Shown here piece after piece: positions 35,806 through 45,416 of a DNA stretch of 64,000 nucleotides (position 1 is its first letter; every line of letters starts with the position of its first letter). Under the pieces are notes generated by a model. That model was not told the DNA's origin, ran no database searches, and saw only the letters and a program-made list of their open reading frames with translations. Source of the DNA: Bacteroidales bacterium (GTDB taxonomy: Bacteria > Bacteroidota > Bacteroidia > Bacteroidales > UBA932); NCBI GenBank assembly GCA_017427885.1, contig JAFRRW010000004.1, positions 1-64,000 of the forward strand, written 5' to 3'. The position numbers and the translations under genes are program-made.

Positions 35806-38800
35806 CCCGCCGCCTCATCATACCGATTCTGCTGCTGTTCTTCCTGACACCGGCCGCGGCCCAGAAGATCAACCGTCTGGCCCCCTTCCGCCCGATGCTC
35901 GACACCCTGGCGTCCCACATGAGGAAGAGGAACACCGTGAAGGTCACCCTTTCCCTTTCCAGCGTGGTGAAGAACGGCAACTCCCTCGACTTCCATTTCA
36001 AGCGGACCCTCGGAGACTATCCCTGGAGGAGCAGGGACTTGGACTGGTTCCGCAAGGAGATGAAAACGTGGCTGCCGGACGAATATGCGGAGTATAACGT
36101 GGGAGCAGTGCTGTGCGACGGGATGCCCCTGGACGAACTGACCATTCCGGAGCCAGGGAGCGACGGCAGGCCCGTGACAGACAAGTTCAGGACCGACGAC
36201 CCCCGACGGCTGGACCCGGCCTTCGTGGTCCGGGAGGGTGCCAGGAGGTTCAACAAAGGCCTCAGCGGCAGGATCATAGCCCTCTGGCAGAGCCACGGAA
36301 GGTATTTCAATGCGAACGAGGGGCAGTGGAAATGGCAGCGGATCCCCCTGATGAGGACCGTGGAGGATATGTACACCCAAAGTTACGTCATACCCTTCCT
36401 GATGCCTATGCTGGAGAATGCCGGGGCCTATACGATGAGTCCGAGGGAAAGGGACATCCAGGTCAGGGAGGTCATCACCGACAACAACCCTTCCTTCGAG
36501 GGGAAAAGGGAGGGGCTGACCCGACGCCGCGGGGTTTATTCGGAGACCGGGGAATGGGGTGACGCCGGCACCGGCTTCGCCGACGCCAAGGAAACATATT
36601 CAGGGAACGACAATCCCTTCACGATGGGAACCGCACGCTCGGCTGCCTGTACAGAAGGCTCCGAACCCACCACCACGGCCGTCTGGAGGCCTGAGATTCC
36701 CCAACGTGGGTTCTACAGCGTCTATGTTTCCTGGAAGACCCTGCCCAACAGCACCTCCTTCGCCAGATACACGGTCCGCCACCTTGGAGGAGAAACCTCT
36801 TTCATAGTCAACCAGAGAATGGGAGGGAGCACCTGGATCTACCTCGGCACCTTCGAATTCGCCCAGGGCTGGAACGGGTGCGTCACCCTTGACAACGCGA
36901 CTCCCGAAGGCAAGAGGTTCCGCAGCGGGACCGTCATCAGCGCGGATGCCGTAAAGATAGGGGGAGGCATCGGGAAAATCGCCCGTGGATCCTCTCCGGA
37001 GCCGGATTCAACATATGTCACCTCCGGTATGCCCGCCTATGCGGAGGGCTCCCACTACTGGATGCAGTGGGCCGGGGTAGACACCACGGTCACCAGGCTG
37101 CACGACACCGACTACGCAAACGACTACGGCAACCGGGGAGCCTGGGTGGGGATGATGTCCGGAGGTTCCAGGACTAATCCGAATTACGAAGGGAAAGGCA
37201 GGCGGATTCCCATAGACCTCTCCCTCGCCTTCCACTCGGATGCTGGAGTCACCCCCGACGACTCCATCGTGGGGACCCTTGCGATCTATTCCCTGATGGC
37301 CGACGGGAAGGTGAAGTTCCCCAACGGGGAGGACAGGATGGAAAGCCGGATGCTGGCCGATTTCGTCCAGACGGAAGTCGTCAAGGCGGTGCGTACAGAC
37401 TTCAACCCAAGGTGGACCAGGAGACAGCTCTGGGACCGTTCTTACAGCGAAAGCCGCACCACCACAGTCCCGGGCCTCCTGTTGGAACTTCTTTCCCACC
37501 AGAATTTCGCCGATATGAAATACGGCCTGGACCCCTCGTTCAGGTTCACTGTTTCCAGGGCCGTCTATAAAGGCATACTCAAGTTCCTCTCCAGCAGATA
37601 CGGCTGCTCCTACGCGGTCCAACCCCTGCCCGTGAACAGTTTCCAGGCAACATTCTCATCCTCCCCTACCGGAGGCTCCTCCGCCAGGGTGATGCTGAGC
37701 TGGAAACCCACCGAGGACCCCCTGGAAAAGACCGCCAACCCCACCGGATACATACTCTACACGAGGATAGACGGGGAAGGCTTCGACAACGGAAGGGAGG
37801 TAGAATGTACTAATCTCCCGGGAAAGCGTCTGGGAACCGAGACGACCATAGAACCCGGTCACGTATATGAATTCAGGATCGTGGCCTTCAACGACGGGGG
37901 CCTGTCCTTCCCTTCCGAGACGCTGAGCGCCGGCATCCCCGGCGGGGAGACGAAGGGTCCCGAAGGCAAGGCGGTGATGGTGGTGAACAATTTCGACAGG
38001 GTCGCGCCTCCGGCCTGGTTCGACACCCCGGAATTCGCGGGATTCAACGACGAACTCGACTCGGGAGTCCCCTATATGTACGGGATAGAGTTCGTCGGCA
38101 GCCAGCAACGGTTCAACAGGGACGAAGTGTGGACGTCGGATGAGAGTCCTGGATTCGGCTCTTCAAGCGCAGACAAGGCCGGGACCATTATCGCCGGAAA
38201 CACGTTCGATTATCCCTCCATTCACGGCAGAGCCCTGCTGGACAACGGTTACCCCTATTATTCTGTCAGCAACGAGGCCTTCGCTGAAGACCTTTCCTGC
38301 CAGTCTTACGCCTGGATGGTGGACCTGATCTGCGGGAAACAAGCCGCCACCCCGACCGGAGACGGGAGGGAGGTGAGGTACAGGGTATTTCCCGAAAACC
38401 TGCGCAAGGCGATTACCGGTTTCACCACTATGGGAGGGGGAATCCTCATCTCAGGAGCTAACATAGGGACGGACGTCTGGGACGGGGTATATCAGGTAAA
38501 GACGGATGAAGAGGAACAGGAAGAAGTCCGCAAGTTCGTCGAAAACACCTTCGGATACAAGTGGCTGACGAACTATGCCACGAAGACTGGAGAGGTCCTT
38601 GCGGTGAAAGGCGACGGCTTCTCCACTGCGAACGTTTCCGGACCCCTGACATACAGGACTGAACCCAACGAAGAGATGTACTGCGTAGAAACGGCGGACG
38701 GCCTGGTACCCGTTTCGGATAAGGCCGTCCCCATTCTCAAATACGCCGACACGGGTATCTGCGCCGGAGTGTGCTATCCTTCACCCGGGCACAGGGCCGT

Positions 38801-38894
38801 GTCAGTAGGTTTCCCCCTCGAGACAATTACGGACAAGAACAGGCTGGAGGCCCTGATGGGAGCCATCCTGGATTACCTGCTTCAGAGGAATTAG
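35802..38894 (+). CDS. Large secreted N-acetylmuramoyl-L-alanine amidase-like protein with inserted golvesin-like domain and FN3
   Basis: 1030 residues with signal peptide (ILLLFFLTPAAAQ). Amidase_3-type zinc residues can be followed along the chain: His165 in ALWQSHG, Glu188 in RTVEDMY, then LENAGAYTMSPRERD; His478 in LAFHSDAG; catalytic-type Glu562 in GLLLELLSHQNFADM followed by the family-typical helix. The catalytic domain is split by about 250 residues (220-470) that contain a golvesin/xanthan-lyase-like beta domain (FYSVYVSWKT, RYTVRHLGGETSFIVNQ, GGSTWIYLGTFEF, ISADAVKIGGG). A fibronectin type III-like domain follows (about 610-705), then an uncharacterised region to the end. Probably periplasmic or surface peptidoglycan hydrolase or glycan binder. 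Its stop overlaps that of bactofilin. Confidence 0.78.
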   Translation: MTRRLIIPILLLFFLTPAAAQKINRLAPFRPMLDTLASHMRKRNTVKVTLSLSSVVKNGNSLDFHFKRTLGDYPWRSRDLDWFRKEMKTWLPDEYAEYNVGAVLCDGMPLDELTIPEPGSDGRPVTDKFRTDDPRRLDPAFVVREGARRFNKGLSGRIIALWQSHGRYFNANEGQWKWQRIPLMRTVEDMYTQSYVIPFLMPMLENAGAYTMSPRERDIQVREVITDNNPSFEGKREGLTRRRGVYSETGEWGDAGTGFADAKETYSGNDNPFTMGTARSAACTEGSEPTTTAVWRPEIPQRGFYSVYVSWKTLPNSTSFARYTVRHLGGETSFIVNQRMGGSTWIYLGTFEFAQGWNGCVTLDNATPEGKRFRSGTVISADAVKIGGGIGKIARGSSPEPDSTYVTSGMPAYAEGSHYWMQWAGVDTTVTRLHDTDYANDYGNRGAWVGMMSGGSRTNPNYEGKGRRIPIDLSLAFHSDAGVTPDDSIVGTLAIYSLMADGKVKFPNGEDRMESRMLADFVQTEVVKAVRTDFNPRWTRRQLWDRSYSESRTTTVPGLLLELLSHQNFADMKYGLDPSFRFTVSRAVYKGILKFLSSRYGCSYAVQPLPVNSFQATFSSSPTGGSSARVMLSWKPTEDPLEKTANPTGYILYTRIDGEGFDNGREVECTNLPGKRLGTETTIEPGHVYEFRIVAFNDGGLSFPSETLSAGIPGGETKGPEGKAVMVVNNFDRVAPPAWFDTPEFAGFNDELDSGVPYMYGIEFVGSQQRFNRDEVWTSDESPGFGSSSADKAGTIIAGNTFDYPSIHGRALLDNGYPYYSVSNEAFAEDLSCQSYAWMVDLICGKQAATPTGDGREVRYRVFPENLRKAITGFTTMGGGILISGANIGTDVWDGVYQVKTDEEEQEEVRKFVENTFGYKWLTNYATKTGEVLAVKGDGFSTANVSGPLTYRTEPNEEMYCVETADGLVPVSDKAVPILKYADTGICAGVCYPSPGHRAVSVGFPLETITDKNRLEALMGAILDYLLQRN

Positions 38895-39352
38895 AGCTTC
38901 ACCTGGGTGCCGGGAGCGTGGACCTTGTCGGTCTTCCCTTCTCCGGGAATCATTGCGGCGACCATCTTGTCGAACTCGTCCTCCGTGATCATATGGCAGT
39001 TGCCGTTGAACTTGGCGTCGAGTTCCACCTGGAGCCTGCGGACATTGATGTCTCCGTCCACGGTGCTGGTGTCCTTGAGCGAAAGGGTGTCCTTTACATA
39101 GAAGTTACCCTTTATCCTGCCCCAGAAATCCACGCTGTTGCAGATGATGTCTCCGGTGATGACGGCTTTCTCGCCCACCACCACCTTGCATTTCGAATAA
39201 ATACGTCCTTCAAAGGAGCCGTCGACCCTTATATCATTGGGGGAATAGATCTCACCTTTGATGGTGGTTCCCGCCGACACGCGGCTCACTTCATTGACAT
39301 TTACTTCAGGTTCGGTTTTACCAGTCATATCTTTAAAATGATTATTTATCAT
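38891..39352 (-). CDS. Bactofilin (polymer-forming cytoskeletal protein)
   Basis: 153-residue bactofilin: short tail, then a parallel beta-helix core about 25-125 ([20 protein letters not shown] in line, [27 protein letters not shown]) with the regular hydrophobic/Gly spacing. These proteins form filaments that organise envelope growth or shape. Start 39352 gives an ATGA overlap with the secA stop; an ATG 24 bases downstream is possible. Being next to the convergent amidase gene agrees with a cell-wall or shape role, but that is inference. Confidence 0.9.
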   Translation of the reverse strand: MINNHFKDMTGKTEPEVNVNEVSRVSAGTTIKGEIYSPNDIRVDGSFEGRIYSKCKVVVGEKAVITGDIICNSVDFWGRIKGNFYVKDTLSLKDTSTVDGDINVRRLQVELDAKFNGNCHMITEDEFDKMVAAMIPGEGKTDKVHAPGTQVKL

Positions 39353-42300
39353 ACCAAATCCCTGCCGTGGCAGTTCTTATACTTCTTGCCGCTTCCGCAA
39401 GGGCAGGGATCGTTGCGCCCGATCTTCTTCTCGGCCCTGACGGGAGTATTTGACTTCTGCTCCCCGTTGGTGGAAAGGTCGGAAGCCCTTGTAGTCTGCA
39501 TCCGGGACATGTCGGTGCGCCTCTGGGGAGCCCTGGCCGCCTGTGCCTCGCTGTCGTCCCTGAGGGGTACGTAGGAGCGCAGCAGGAATGAAAGGACATC
39601 CTTGTTGAGTTCGTCGAGCATCGTCTCGAAGAGATTGTAACTCTCTATCTTATAGATGACGAGGGGATCCTTCTGCTCGTATGCGGCATTCTGTACGCTC
39701 TGCCTGAGGTCATCCATGTCACGGAGATGCTGCTTCCAGTGCTCGTCGATCTGATAGAGAATGATGGAGCGGCTGAGGCTCTTGGCGATCTCCTTGCCCT
39801 TGGTTTCATAGGCCTTCTCGAGATCCACGCTGAGTGTGAGCATCTTACGGCCGTCGGAGATGGGGATGGCGATGTTCTTGTACATCGACCCCTGCTTCTC
39901 GAACACCTGCTTGATGAATGGATATACCTTCTCAGCCATCGTATCCATCCTCCTGCGGTAGGTGTCCTGCATATGGTCGTAGAGCTTGTCGACCAGGCTG
40001 TCGGGCCTTGCACTGGCATAGAAGTCCGCGTCGAATCCGGGATCTATGGAGAGCTGGGCCATCACATAGGACGAGAAGTCCTCGTATGACATACCCTCGC
40101 TGCCGCCGACGATCATCGTGGCCGTGTCGAGCATCATGTTCTGGACGTCGATCTCAATCCTTTCTCCCGAAAGGGCGTTGCGGCGGCGGGCATAGACGGC
40201 ACCGCGCTGGTTGTTCATCACGTCGTCATATTCAAGGAGCCTCTTTCGGATGCCGAAGTTGTTCTCCTCGACCTTCCTCTGGGCCCTTTCGATCTGGCTC
40301 GAAAGCATCGGGCTCACGAGCACGTCGTCCTCCTTCATTCCAAGCTTGTCAACAACTCCGGCGATCCTTTCCGATCCGAAAAGGCGCATAAGCTTGTCTT
40401 CGAGAGAAATGAAGAACTCCGAGGATCCTGGGTCTCCCTGACGTCCGGAACGGCCCCTGAGCTGGCGGTCCACACGGCGGCTGTCGTGCCTCTCGGTACC
40501 GACGATCGCAAGGCCTCCCGCCTTCTTCACTTCGGGAGAGAGCTTGATGTCGGTTCCTCGTCCGGCCATGTTGGTAGCTATGGTAACGGTGGAGGTCTGT
40601 CCGGCCTGGGCCACGATCTCCGCCTCGCGGGCGTGCTCCTTGGCATTCAGGACATTGTGCTTTATTCCCCTGAGCCTCAGCATCTTGCTGAGAAGTTCCG
40701 AGGTCTCGACATCGGTGGTACCCACCAGAACGGGACGTCCCTCCGAGGTCAGTTCCACCACCCTGTTGATGACGGCGTTGTACTTCGCCCTCTTGGTCTT
40801 GTAAATGGTGTCCTCACGGTCGTCGCGGATGACGGGACGGTTGGTGGGGATAACCACGACGTCAAGTTTGTAGATGGACCAGAACTCACCCGCCTCGGTC
40901 TCGGCGGTACCGGTCATACCGGCGAGTTTGTGGTACATCCTGAAATAGTTCTGCAGGGTGATGGTGGCGAAAGTCTGGGTGGCGGCCTCGACCTTCACGT
41001 TCTCCTTGGCCTCGACGGCCTGGTGGAGTCCGTCGCTCCAGCGGCGTCCCTCCATCACACGGCCGGTCTGCTCGTCCACGATCTTCACCTTGTTGTCGAC
41101 GATGATGTAGTCGACATCCTTCTGGAACATCGCATAAGCCTTGAGCAGCTGGGTGACGGTATGTACGCGCTCGCTCTTCAGGGAGAAGTCCTCCATCAGG
41201 GCGTCCTTCTTCTCCTGCTTCTCGGCAAGGGAGGCACCGCTCTGCTCTATGGCAGCTATCTGGCTTCCGACGTCGGGAAGGACGAAGAAATCAGGGTCGG
41301 ACACCGAACTGGCCATCAGGTCGGAGCCCTTGTCCGTCATCGTAACGGAATTCTGCTGCTCCTGGATGACGAAATACAGGGGGTCGGTGACCACGTGCAT
41401 CTCCCTCTCGTTGTCCTGCATATAGAAGTTCTCGGCCTTCTGCATTATCTGCTTCATTCCGGTCTCGCTCAGGAACTTGATTAGAGGCTGGTACTTGGGC
41501 AGTCCCTTGTGGGCCCTGAGAAGGAGTTTTCCGCCTTCGGCCTCGTCCCCTGCGGCGATGGCCTTCTTGGCCTCGTTCAGCACCTGGTTCACCAGGGCGC
41601 GCTGGCTCTGGTAAAGCCTTTCCACATAGGGACGGAACTCCATGAACTGGGCGTCGTCCTCGGCCTTCGGCACGGGACCGGAAATGATCAACGGGGTCCT
41701 GGCGTCGTCGATGAGGACGGAGTCGACCTCGTCCACGATGGCATAATGGTGCTTGCGCTGGACAAGGTCGCTCATATTGATCGCCATGTTGTCACGGAGG
41801 TAGTCGAAACCGAACTCGTTGTTGGTACCGAAGGTTATGTCGCAGTTGTATGCGTCCTTGCGGGCGTCGGAGTTGGGCTCGTGCTTGTCGATGCAGTCCA
41901 CGGAGAGGCCGTGGAACATATAAAGGGGACCCATCCACTCGGAGTCTCGCTTGGAGAGGTAGTCGTTGACGGTCACCACGTGGACGCCCTTGCCGGCAAG
42001 TCCGTTGAGGAATACGGGGAGGGTGGCGACGAGGGTCTTTCCCTCACCGGTGGCCATCTCGGCGATCTTTCCCTGGTGGAGGATGATGCCGCCGATGAGC
42101 TGGACGTCGTAATGGACCATATCCCAGGTGATTTCGTTGCCTCCGGCCTTCCAATGGTTCCGGTATATGGCCTTGTCTCCTTCGATGGTGACGAAATCGT
42201 GGGATATGCTCAGGTTGCGGTCGAAATCAGTGGCAGTAACCTCTATGGTCTCGTTCTGTGCGAACCTCCTGGCCGTGGATTTCATTATGGCGAACGCCAC

Positions 42301-42630
42301 GGGAAGAATTTCGTCCAGTTTCTTCTCTATCGCCTCATCCTCCTCCTTGACCAGTTTGTCAGATTCGGTGGCGAGGGCCTCCTTCTCGTTGACAGGTATG
42401 TCGGTGTCCATAATGGCCTTGATTTCCCCGATACGTTTCTCGAACGGGGCCTCGACCTCCAAAAGGGCGTTCCTCAACTCCCTGCTCCTCTCCCTGAGGG
42501 CGTCGTTTGACAGTTTGTCTATATCCGAATATGCGGAAAGCACCTTCTCGAGGATGGGCTTCACCATTTTCATGTCCCTGTCCTGCTTGGTGCCGAACAC
42601 TTTCTTTATTACTCCAATGAAAGATGCCAT
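39349..42630 (-). CDS. secA: Preprotein translocase ATPase SecA
   Basis: Motor of the Sec pathway, driving unfolded preproteins through SecYEG. Walker A ATGEGKT (about residue 190), [20 protein letters not shown], the DEAD-like helicase motifs, [10 protein letters not shown] and [27 protein letters not shown], then scaffold/wing domains, a linker of low complexity and a C-terminal zinc-binding tail [15 protein letters not shown]. 1093 residues, longer than E. coli SecA (901) as is usual in Bacteroidetes owing to insertions. Preceded by its own -7 box and coupled to bactofilin by ATGA. Confidence 0.98.
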   Translation of the reverse strand: MASFIGVIKKVFGTKQDRDMKMVKPILEKVLSAYSDIDKLSNDALRERSRELRNALLEVEAPFEKRIGEIKAIMDTDIPVNEKEALATESDKLVKEEDEAIEKKLDEILPVAFAIMKSTARRFAQNETIEVTATDFDRNLSISHDFVTIEGDKAIYRNHWKAGGNEITWDMVHYDVQLIGGIILHQGKIAEMATGEGKTLVATLPVFLNGLAGKGVHVVTVNDYLSKRDSEWMGPLYMFHGLSVDCIDKHEPNSDARKDAYNCDITFGTNNEFGFDYLRDNMAINMSDLVQRKHHYAIVDEVDSVLIDDARTPLIISGPVPKAEDDAQFMEFRPYVERLYQSQRALVNQVLNEAKKAIAAGDEAEGGKLLLRAHKGLPKYQPLIKFLSETGMKQIMQKAENFYMQDNEREMHVVTDPLYFVIQEQQNSVTMTDKGSDLMASSVSDPDFFVLPDVGSQIAAIEQSGASLAEKQEKKDALMEDFSLKSERVHTVTQLLKAYAMFQKDVDYIIVDNKVKIVDEQTGRVMEGRRWSDGLHQAVEAKENVKVEAATQTFATITLQNYFRMYHKLAGMTGTAETEAGEFWSIYKLDVVVIPTNRPVIRDDREDTIYKTKRAKYNAVINRVVELTSEGRPVLVGTTDVETSELLSKMLRLRGIKHNVLNAKEHAREAEIVAQAGQTSTVTIATNMAGRGTDIKLSPEVKKAGGLAIVGTERHDSRRVDRQLRGRSGRQGDPGSSEFFISLEDKLMRLFGSERIAGVVDKLGMKEDDVLVSPMLSSQIERAQRKVEENNFGIRKRLLEYDDVMNNQRGAVYARRRNALSGERIEIDVQNMMLDTATMIVGGSEGMSYEDFSSYVMAQLSIDPGFDADFYASARPDSLVDKLYDHMQDTYRRRMDTMAEKVYPFIKQVFEKQGSMYKNIAIPISDGRKMLTLSVDLEKAYETKGKEIAKSLSRSIILYQIDEHWKQHLRDMDDLRQSVQNAAYEQKDPLVIYKIESYNLFETMLDELNKDVLSFLLRSYVPLRDDSEAQAARAPQRRTDMSRMQTTRASDLSTNGEQKSNTPVRAEKKIGRNDPCPCGSGKKYKNCHGRDLV

Positions 42631-42654
42631 TGTGTCAGTTCAAAATATAACTTG

Positions 42655-42662
42655 CAAATATA
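42655..42662 (-). promoter_or_regulatory. -7 box (TATATTTG, minus strand) for secA
   Basis: Matches TAnnTTTG; a TTTG lies 23 bases upstream (42689-42686), slightly over usual spacing. Expected start near 42648, about 18 bases before the secA ATG. The -33 element falls in the T-tract of the preceding terminator. Confidence 0.65.
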
Positions 42663-42683
42663 ATCAATACCTTGCACACCTCC

Positions 42684-42735
42684 AACAAAAAGAGAGCCAG
42701 AGGCCGGATATGACAGAGGCACCGACACTGGCTCC
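42684..42735 (-). terminator. Terminator of the surface-glycan operon
   Basis: On the minus strand, GAGCCAG ... CTGGCTC with an inner CGG/CCG pairing, followed by TCTTTTTG. It lies 38 bases after the stop of the last glycosyltransferase and just upstream of the secA promoter, so it probably ends the ten-gene transcript. Confidence 0.72.
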
Positions 42736-42772
42736 GGTGGCCACAGATTCCCTGTCAGGCCGGGAATGACAG

Positions 42773-43825
42773 TCAGGCAGACGTGGTTGCAGCGGAAATT
42801 GCGCCGTGGACGAAGGCGGCGAAGGCGGGCCAGGAATTGGCGTAGAGGAATTCGCGGGCTGCGGCGAGGTCTATGGACCTGTCGGAACGTAGGATGTCCA
42901 TCATCTCTTCGTCAGAGCGATAGACAAGGCAGAGCCCCTTGGCGGCAAGGTCGCGGAAGGCCCCGGCGTCCGGACCGACGGGAGTCCCTCCCAGGGCAAG
43001 GGTGTCCATAAGGACTCCGGAAGAAGAAATGCCTCCGGGGAGATAAGGGAAGAGGGTGAAACGGCTCCTTCGGACCAGGGAAGCGACCTCATCGAATCCG
43101 GGACGTTCATTCCTGAAAGTGACGGTTTCCTCCGGAAAATAGGAAACGGCCTTCTCTATCCTTGCGGCCAGGGCAGCATCGGCGCATTTCCCTACGACCT
43201 TCATCCTGAGGCCGGAATCCCTGACAACAGGTTTGGACAGGAATTCAGCGACGCCCTTGTACGGCAGGATATCGCCCCAGACGAGCACGTCGGCGACCGG
43301 TTCCCTTTCCGGTTCGTCAGGGATATTGGAAAGATCGAGCCTGAGAGGGTGGGGACGGAAAACTACTTTCTTAGGATTCATTTCCCTGTCCTCCAGGTAT
43401 TTCCTGGCATATTCGCAGGCCTCCTCAGAATGTGACAGGATGAGACACGACTCCCTCATCAGCGTCGAGGTAAGGGAACGGGACAGGCGGTTCTCCCCCT
43501 TGTGGGGATGGATGTTGTGGAAGATGAAGACGATCCTGCCGCCACGCCTCCGCATTATCCGAAGGGCCAGGCGGGCCATCAGGCACTGGACAGGAGCCAG
43601 TTTCTGGAATGCCATAGTCTCCACGAAACTGAGCAGGAAGATGTCGGCCTTGAAGGCGTTCCTCAGCAGGGCCGTCCCCTGCATCAGGCAGGGGCGGTCG
43701 TCCGCCTCCAGCACGTCGTAATAGGTCGAGAGGCATCTCTTCAGCTGGACGAAATACCCGTTAGGATAGCCGACTCCCCTCTTTGCCGAAGGCGAAACAT
43801 ATATCTTCTGTCTTTCCGGATTCAT
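42773..43825 (-). CDS. Glycosyltransferase, GT4-like
   Basis: 350-residue cytosolic or membrane-associated transferase of the GT-B type. IFHNIHPHKGENR (about 100), ILSHSEEACEYARKYL, VFRPHPL, DVLVWGDILPYKGVAEFL and LFPYLPGGISSSGVLMDTLALGGTPVG (an E/S-rich C-terminal donor-binding region) fit GT4-like enzymes, though the usual E-x7-E is degenerate. Donor and acceptor unknown; its place at the end of a GDP-heptose operon suggests surface glycan assembly. Start ATG 43825 overlaps the preceding stop as ATGA. Confidence 0.8.
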   Translation of the reverse strand: MNPERQKIYVSPSAKRGVGYPNGYFVQLKRCLSTYYDVLEADDRPCLMQGTALLRNAFKADIFLLSFVETMAFQKLAPVQCLMARLALRIMRRRGGRIVFIFHNIHPHKGENRLSRSLTSTLMRESCLILSHSEEACEYARKYLEDREMNPKKVVFRPHPLRLDLSNIPDEPEREPVADVLVWGDILPYKGVAEFLSKPVVRDSGLRMKVVGKCADAALAARIEKAVSYFPEETVTFRNERPGFDEVASLVRRSRFTLFPYLPGGISSSGVLMDTLALGGTPVGPDAGAFRDLAAKGLCLVYRSDEEMMDILRSDRSIDLAAAREFLYANSWPAFAAFVHGAISAATTSA

Positions 43826-44682
43826 CTTCCAAACACTTTTTTGAGGAAATATGTAAACCTGGCAAGGGCGATCTGCCACCCCGGAGTTCCGATGTATTTC
43901 CGGTAATAGTAGCAGTCGCTGCTGAATTTCATCTCCCTGATCTTCAGCCGGTCATAGTACTTTCCGGTCGTAGCCCCGTGTTCGTGAAGGACGCTCACCC
44001 CGGGGCAGTACCACACCTTCCGGCCTATCCCTTTCATTCTCTCCGAGAGAATCGCCTCCTCCCCATAGAGGAAAGTCTCCGGATCCATCCCGCCGCAGGC
44101 CTTCCAGTCCGAGGCCCTAACCAAGAAGAAAGAGCCCATCACCCTGTAGCAGGGTCCATCCCCTGCCTTCTCCGGATGGTCGTATCCAAACCGTTCGGCG
44201 TGCCGTGCAGAGGACATGAACGGAGTGCTCCAATAAACCCATATATGCTTATCCCAGAAGGACTTGAACTCCTCCGGGCTCTGGAGCCGACCGTCCGGTC
44301 CGACCACCTTCGGCCCAATCACTCCGACGTCAGGAAGCGAAGAAAGACGCTCCGAGAGGACATCTGCAACATCGGCGTCCTGAAAGACTATGTCGTTGTT
44401 GGAGAACAGGATATGGCTGTCTTCCAAATTCTCCGGGAATACATTTTCTATTGCGTACGAGGCCCCGAGGTTGCAGGCCCTGGCGAAACCGGCATTTTCC
44501 TCTGAAGGGATAAGGGCGCAGCCTTCAGGAAGGCCCTCGGAAAGGGCCTTGAAACTATCGGGAGTGGAACCGTTGTCCACGACTACCACGGCGTGCGGGG
44601 AAGAGATCTTGGAAACCTCCTCACGGACGAATTTCACTGTCCTCTCTTCCGAACGGTAATTGACTATGACGACGGCTATCAT
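43822..44682 (-). CDS. Glycosyltransferase family 2 (rhamnosyltransferase-like)
   Basis: 286-residue GT-A enzyme: VVIVNYRSEE, VVVDNGST (nucleotide-binding Asp), NAGFARACNLG, then SNNDIVF as the DxD-like metal motif, PKVVGPDGRLQ, and GGMDPETFLYGEEAILSERMKGIG, all usual for the GT2 subgroup of rhamnosyl/N-acetylglucosaminyltransferases. No membrane helices. Adds a sugar during assembly of the repeat unit. ATG 44682 makes an ATGA overlap with the upstream gene and removes four extra residues of the longer frame. Confidence 0.88.
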   Translation of the reverse strand: MIAVVIVNYRSEERTVKFVREEVSKISSPHAVVVVDNGSTPDSFKALSEGLPEGCALIPSEENAGFARACNLGASYAIENVFPENLEDSHILFSNNDIVFQDADVADVLSERLSSLPDVGVIGPKVVGPDGRLQSPEEFKSFWDKHIWVYWSTPFMSSARHAERFGYDHPEKAGDGPCYRVMGSFFLVRASDWKACGGMDPETFLYGEEAILSERMKGIGRKVWYCPGVSVLHEHGATTGKYYDRLKIREMKFSSDCYYYRKYIGTPGWQIALARFTYFLKKVFGR

Positions 44683-45416
44683 CTCCAGAACCATTCAACA
44701 AGTTTTCTCCTGATTCCCTTCCATGTCCGCCTCAGCCAACCTTCCCTGAAGGAGGAATGTCCCTGATATTCCACGAAATCCACATTCCTTGAATTCCTTC
44801 CCTCCCCCAGAAGAAGGGAGGGACGGAAGGAGTTCCTCCAGTAGACGAGCATAAGCGACGGCTGGTCGCGGCGGGCATGGGCCAGGAATTCCTCCCACCA
44901 CTGATTAGAAATCGAAACGACCGCAGGATCGCCGTGCCTTCGCAGAATCAGATTGTTCTCGTACAGGCCATAATGCTCCGGAAGGCCCTCCTTCTTCAGA
45001 TAGGAGTCCAGGCGCCTTGCTTCGCAGAGTCCGGTCTTCGACGAAGCTGCGCACGCCTTTATCTCTTCATAGGCGCAGTCCCTGAGGGGATGCTGAACCT
45101 GGGCGACCGGATTTCCCGCGGAAACGGCGGCGTCGGCGGCCTCATACAGTCCGTGTCCGGTTATCAGGAGGTTGGCATCCGTCCAGAGGCTCCATTCATA
45201 CTCCTGAAGGACCTTGTGCGGCAGGATCTTGACATACCGGGAAAGCACCGCCCCTTCCGAAGAAGAGAAAGGAATGGGGCGCACTTCCCAGGCTCCCGTC
45301 CTTCCGGGAGTGATGGTATCGGAAAAGCACACCATATCCCATTCCGGGTCGGTGGAGAGCGGCTGCCTAAGGAGATCGTAATCCCCGGTTATGCAAGTAT
45401 ATACGACCTTTTTCAT
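44679..45416 (-). CDS. DUF616/TOD1-MUCI70-type glycosyltransferase-like protein
   Basis: 245 residues beginning KKVVYTCITGDYDLLRQP; also DMVCFSD, RYVKILPHKVLQEYEWSLWTDANLLI (the acidic D-x-N motif of a GT-A-like fold), CAYEEIKAC and YGLYENNLILRRH. These resemble the DUF616 family named for plant TOD1/MUCI70 and widespread in bacterial polysaccharide loci, where some are glycosyltransferases. Basic C-terminal tail may contact the membrane. ATGA overlaps on both ends with the flippase and the GT2 gene. Confidence 0.72.
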   Translation of the reverse strand: MKKVVYTCITGDYDLLRQPLSTDPEWDMVCFSDTITPGRTGAWEVRPIPFSSSEGAVLSRYVKILPHKVLQEYEWSLWTDANLLITGHGLYEAADAAVSAGNPVAQVQHPLRDCAYEEIKACAASSKTGLCEARRLDSYLKKEGLPEHYGLYENNLILRRHGDPAVVSISNQWWEEFLAHARRDQPSLMLVYWRNSFRPSLLLGEGRNSRNVDFVEYQGHSSFREGWLRRTWKGIRRKLVEWFWR

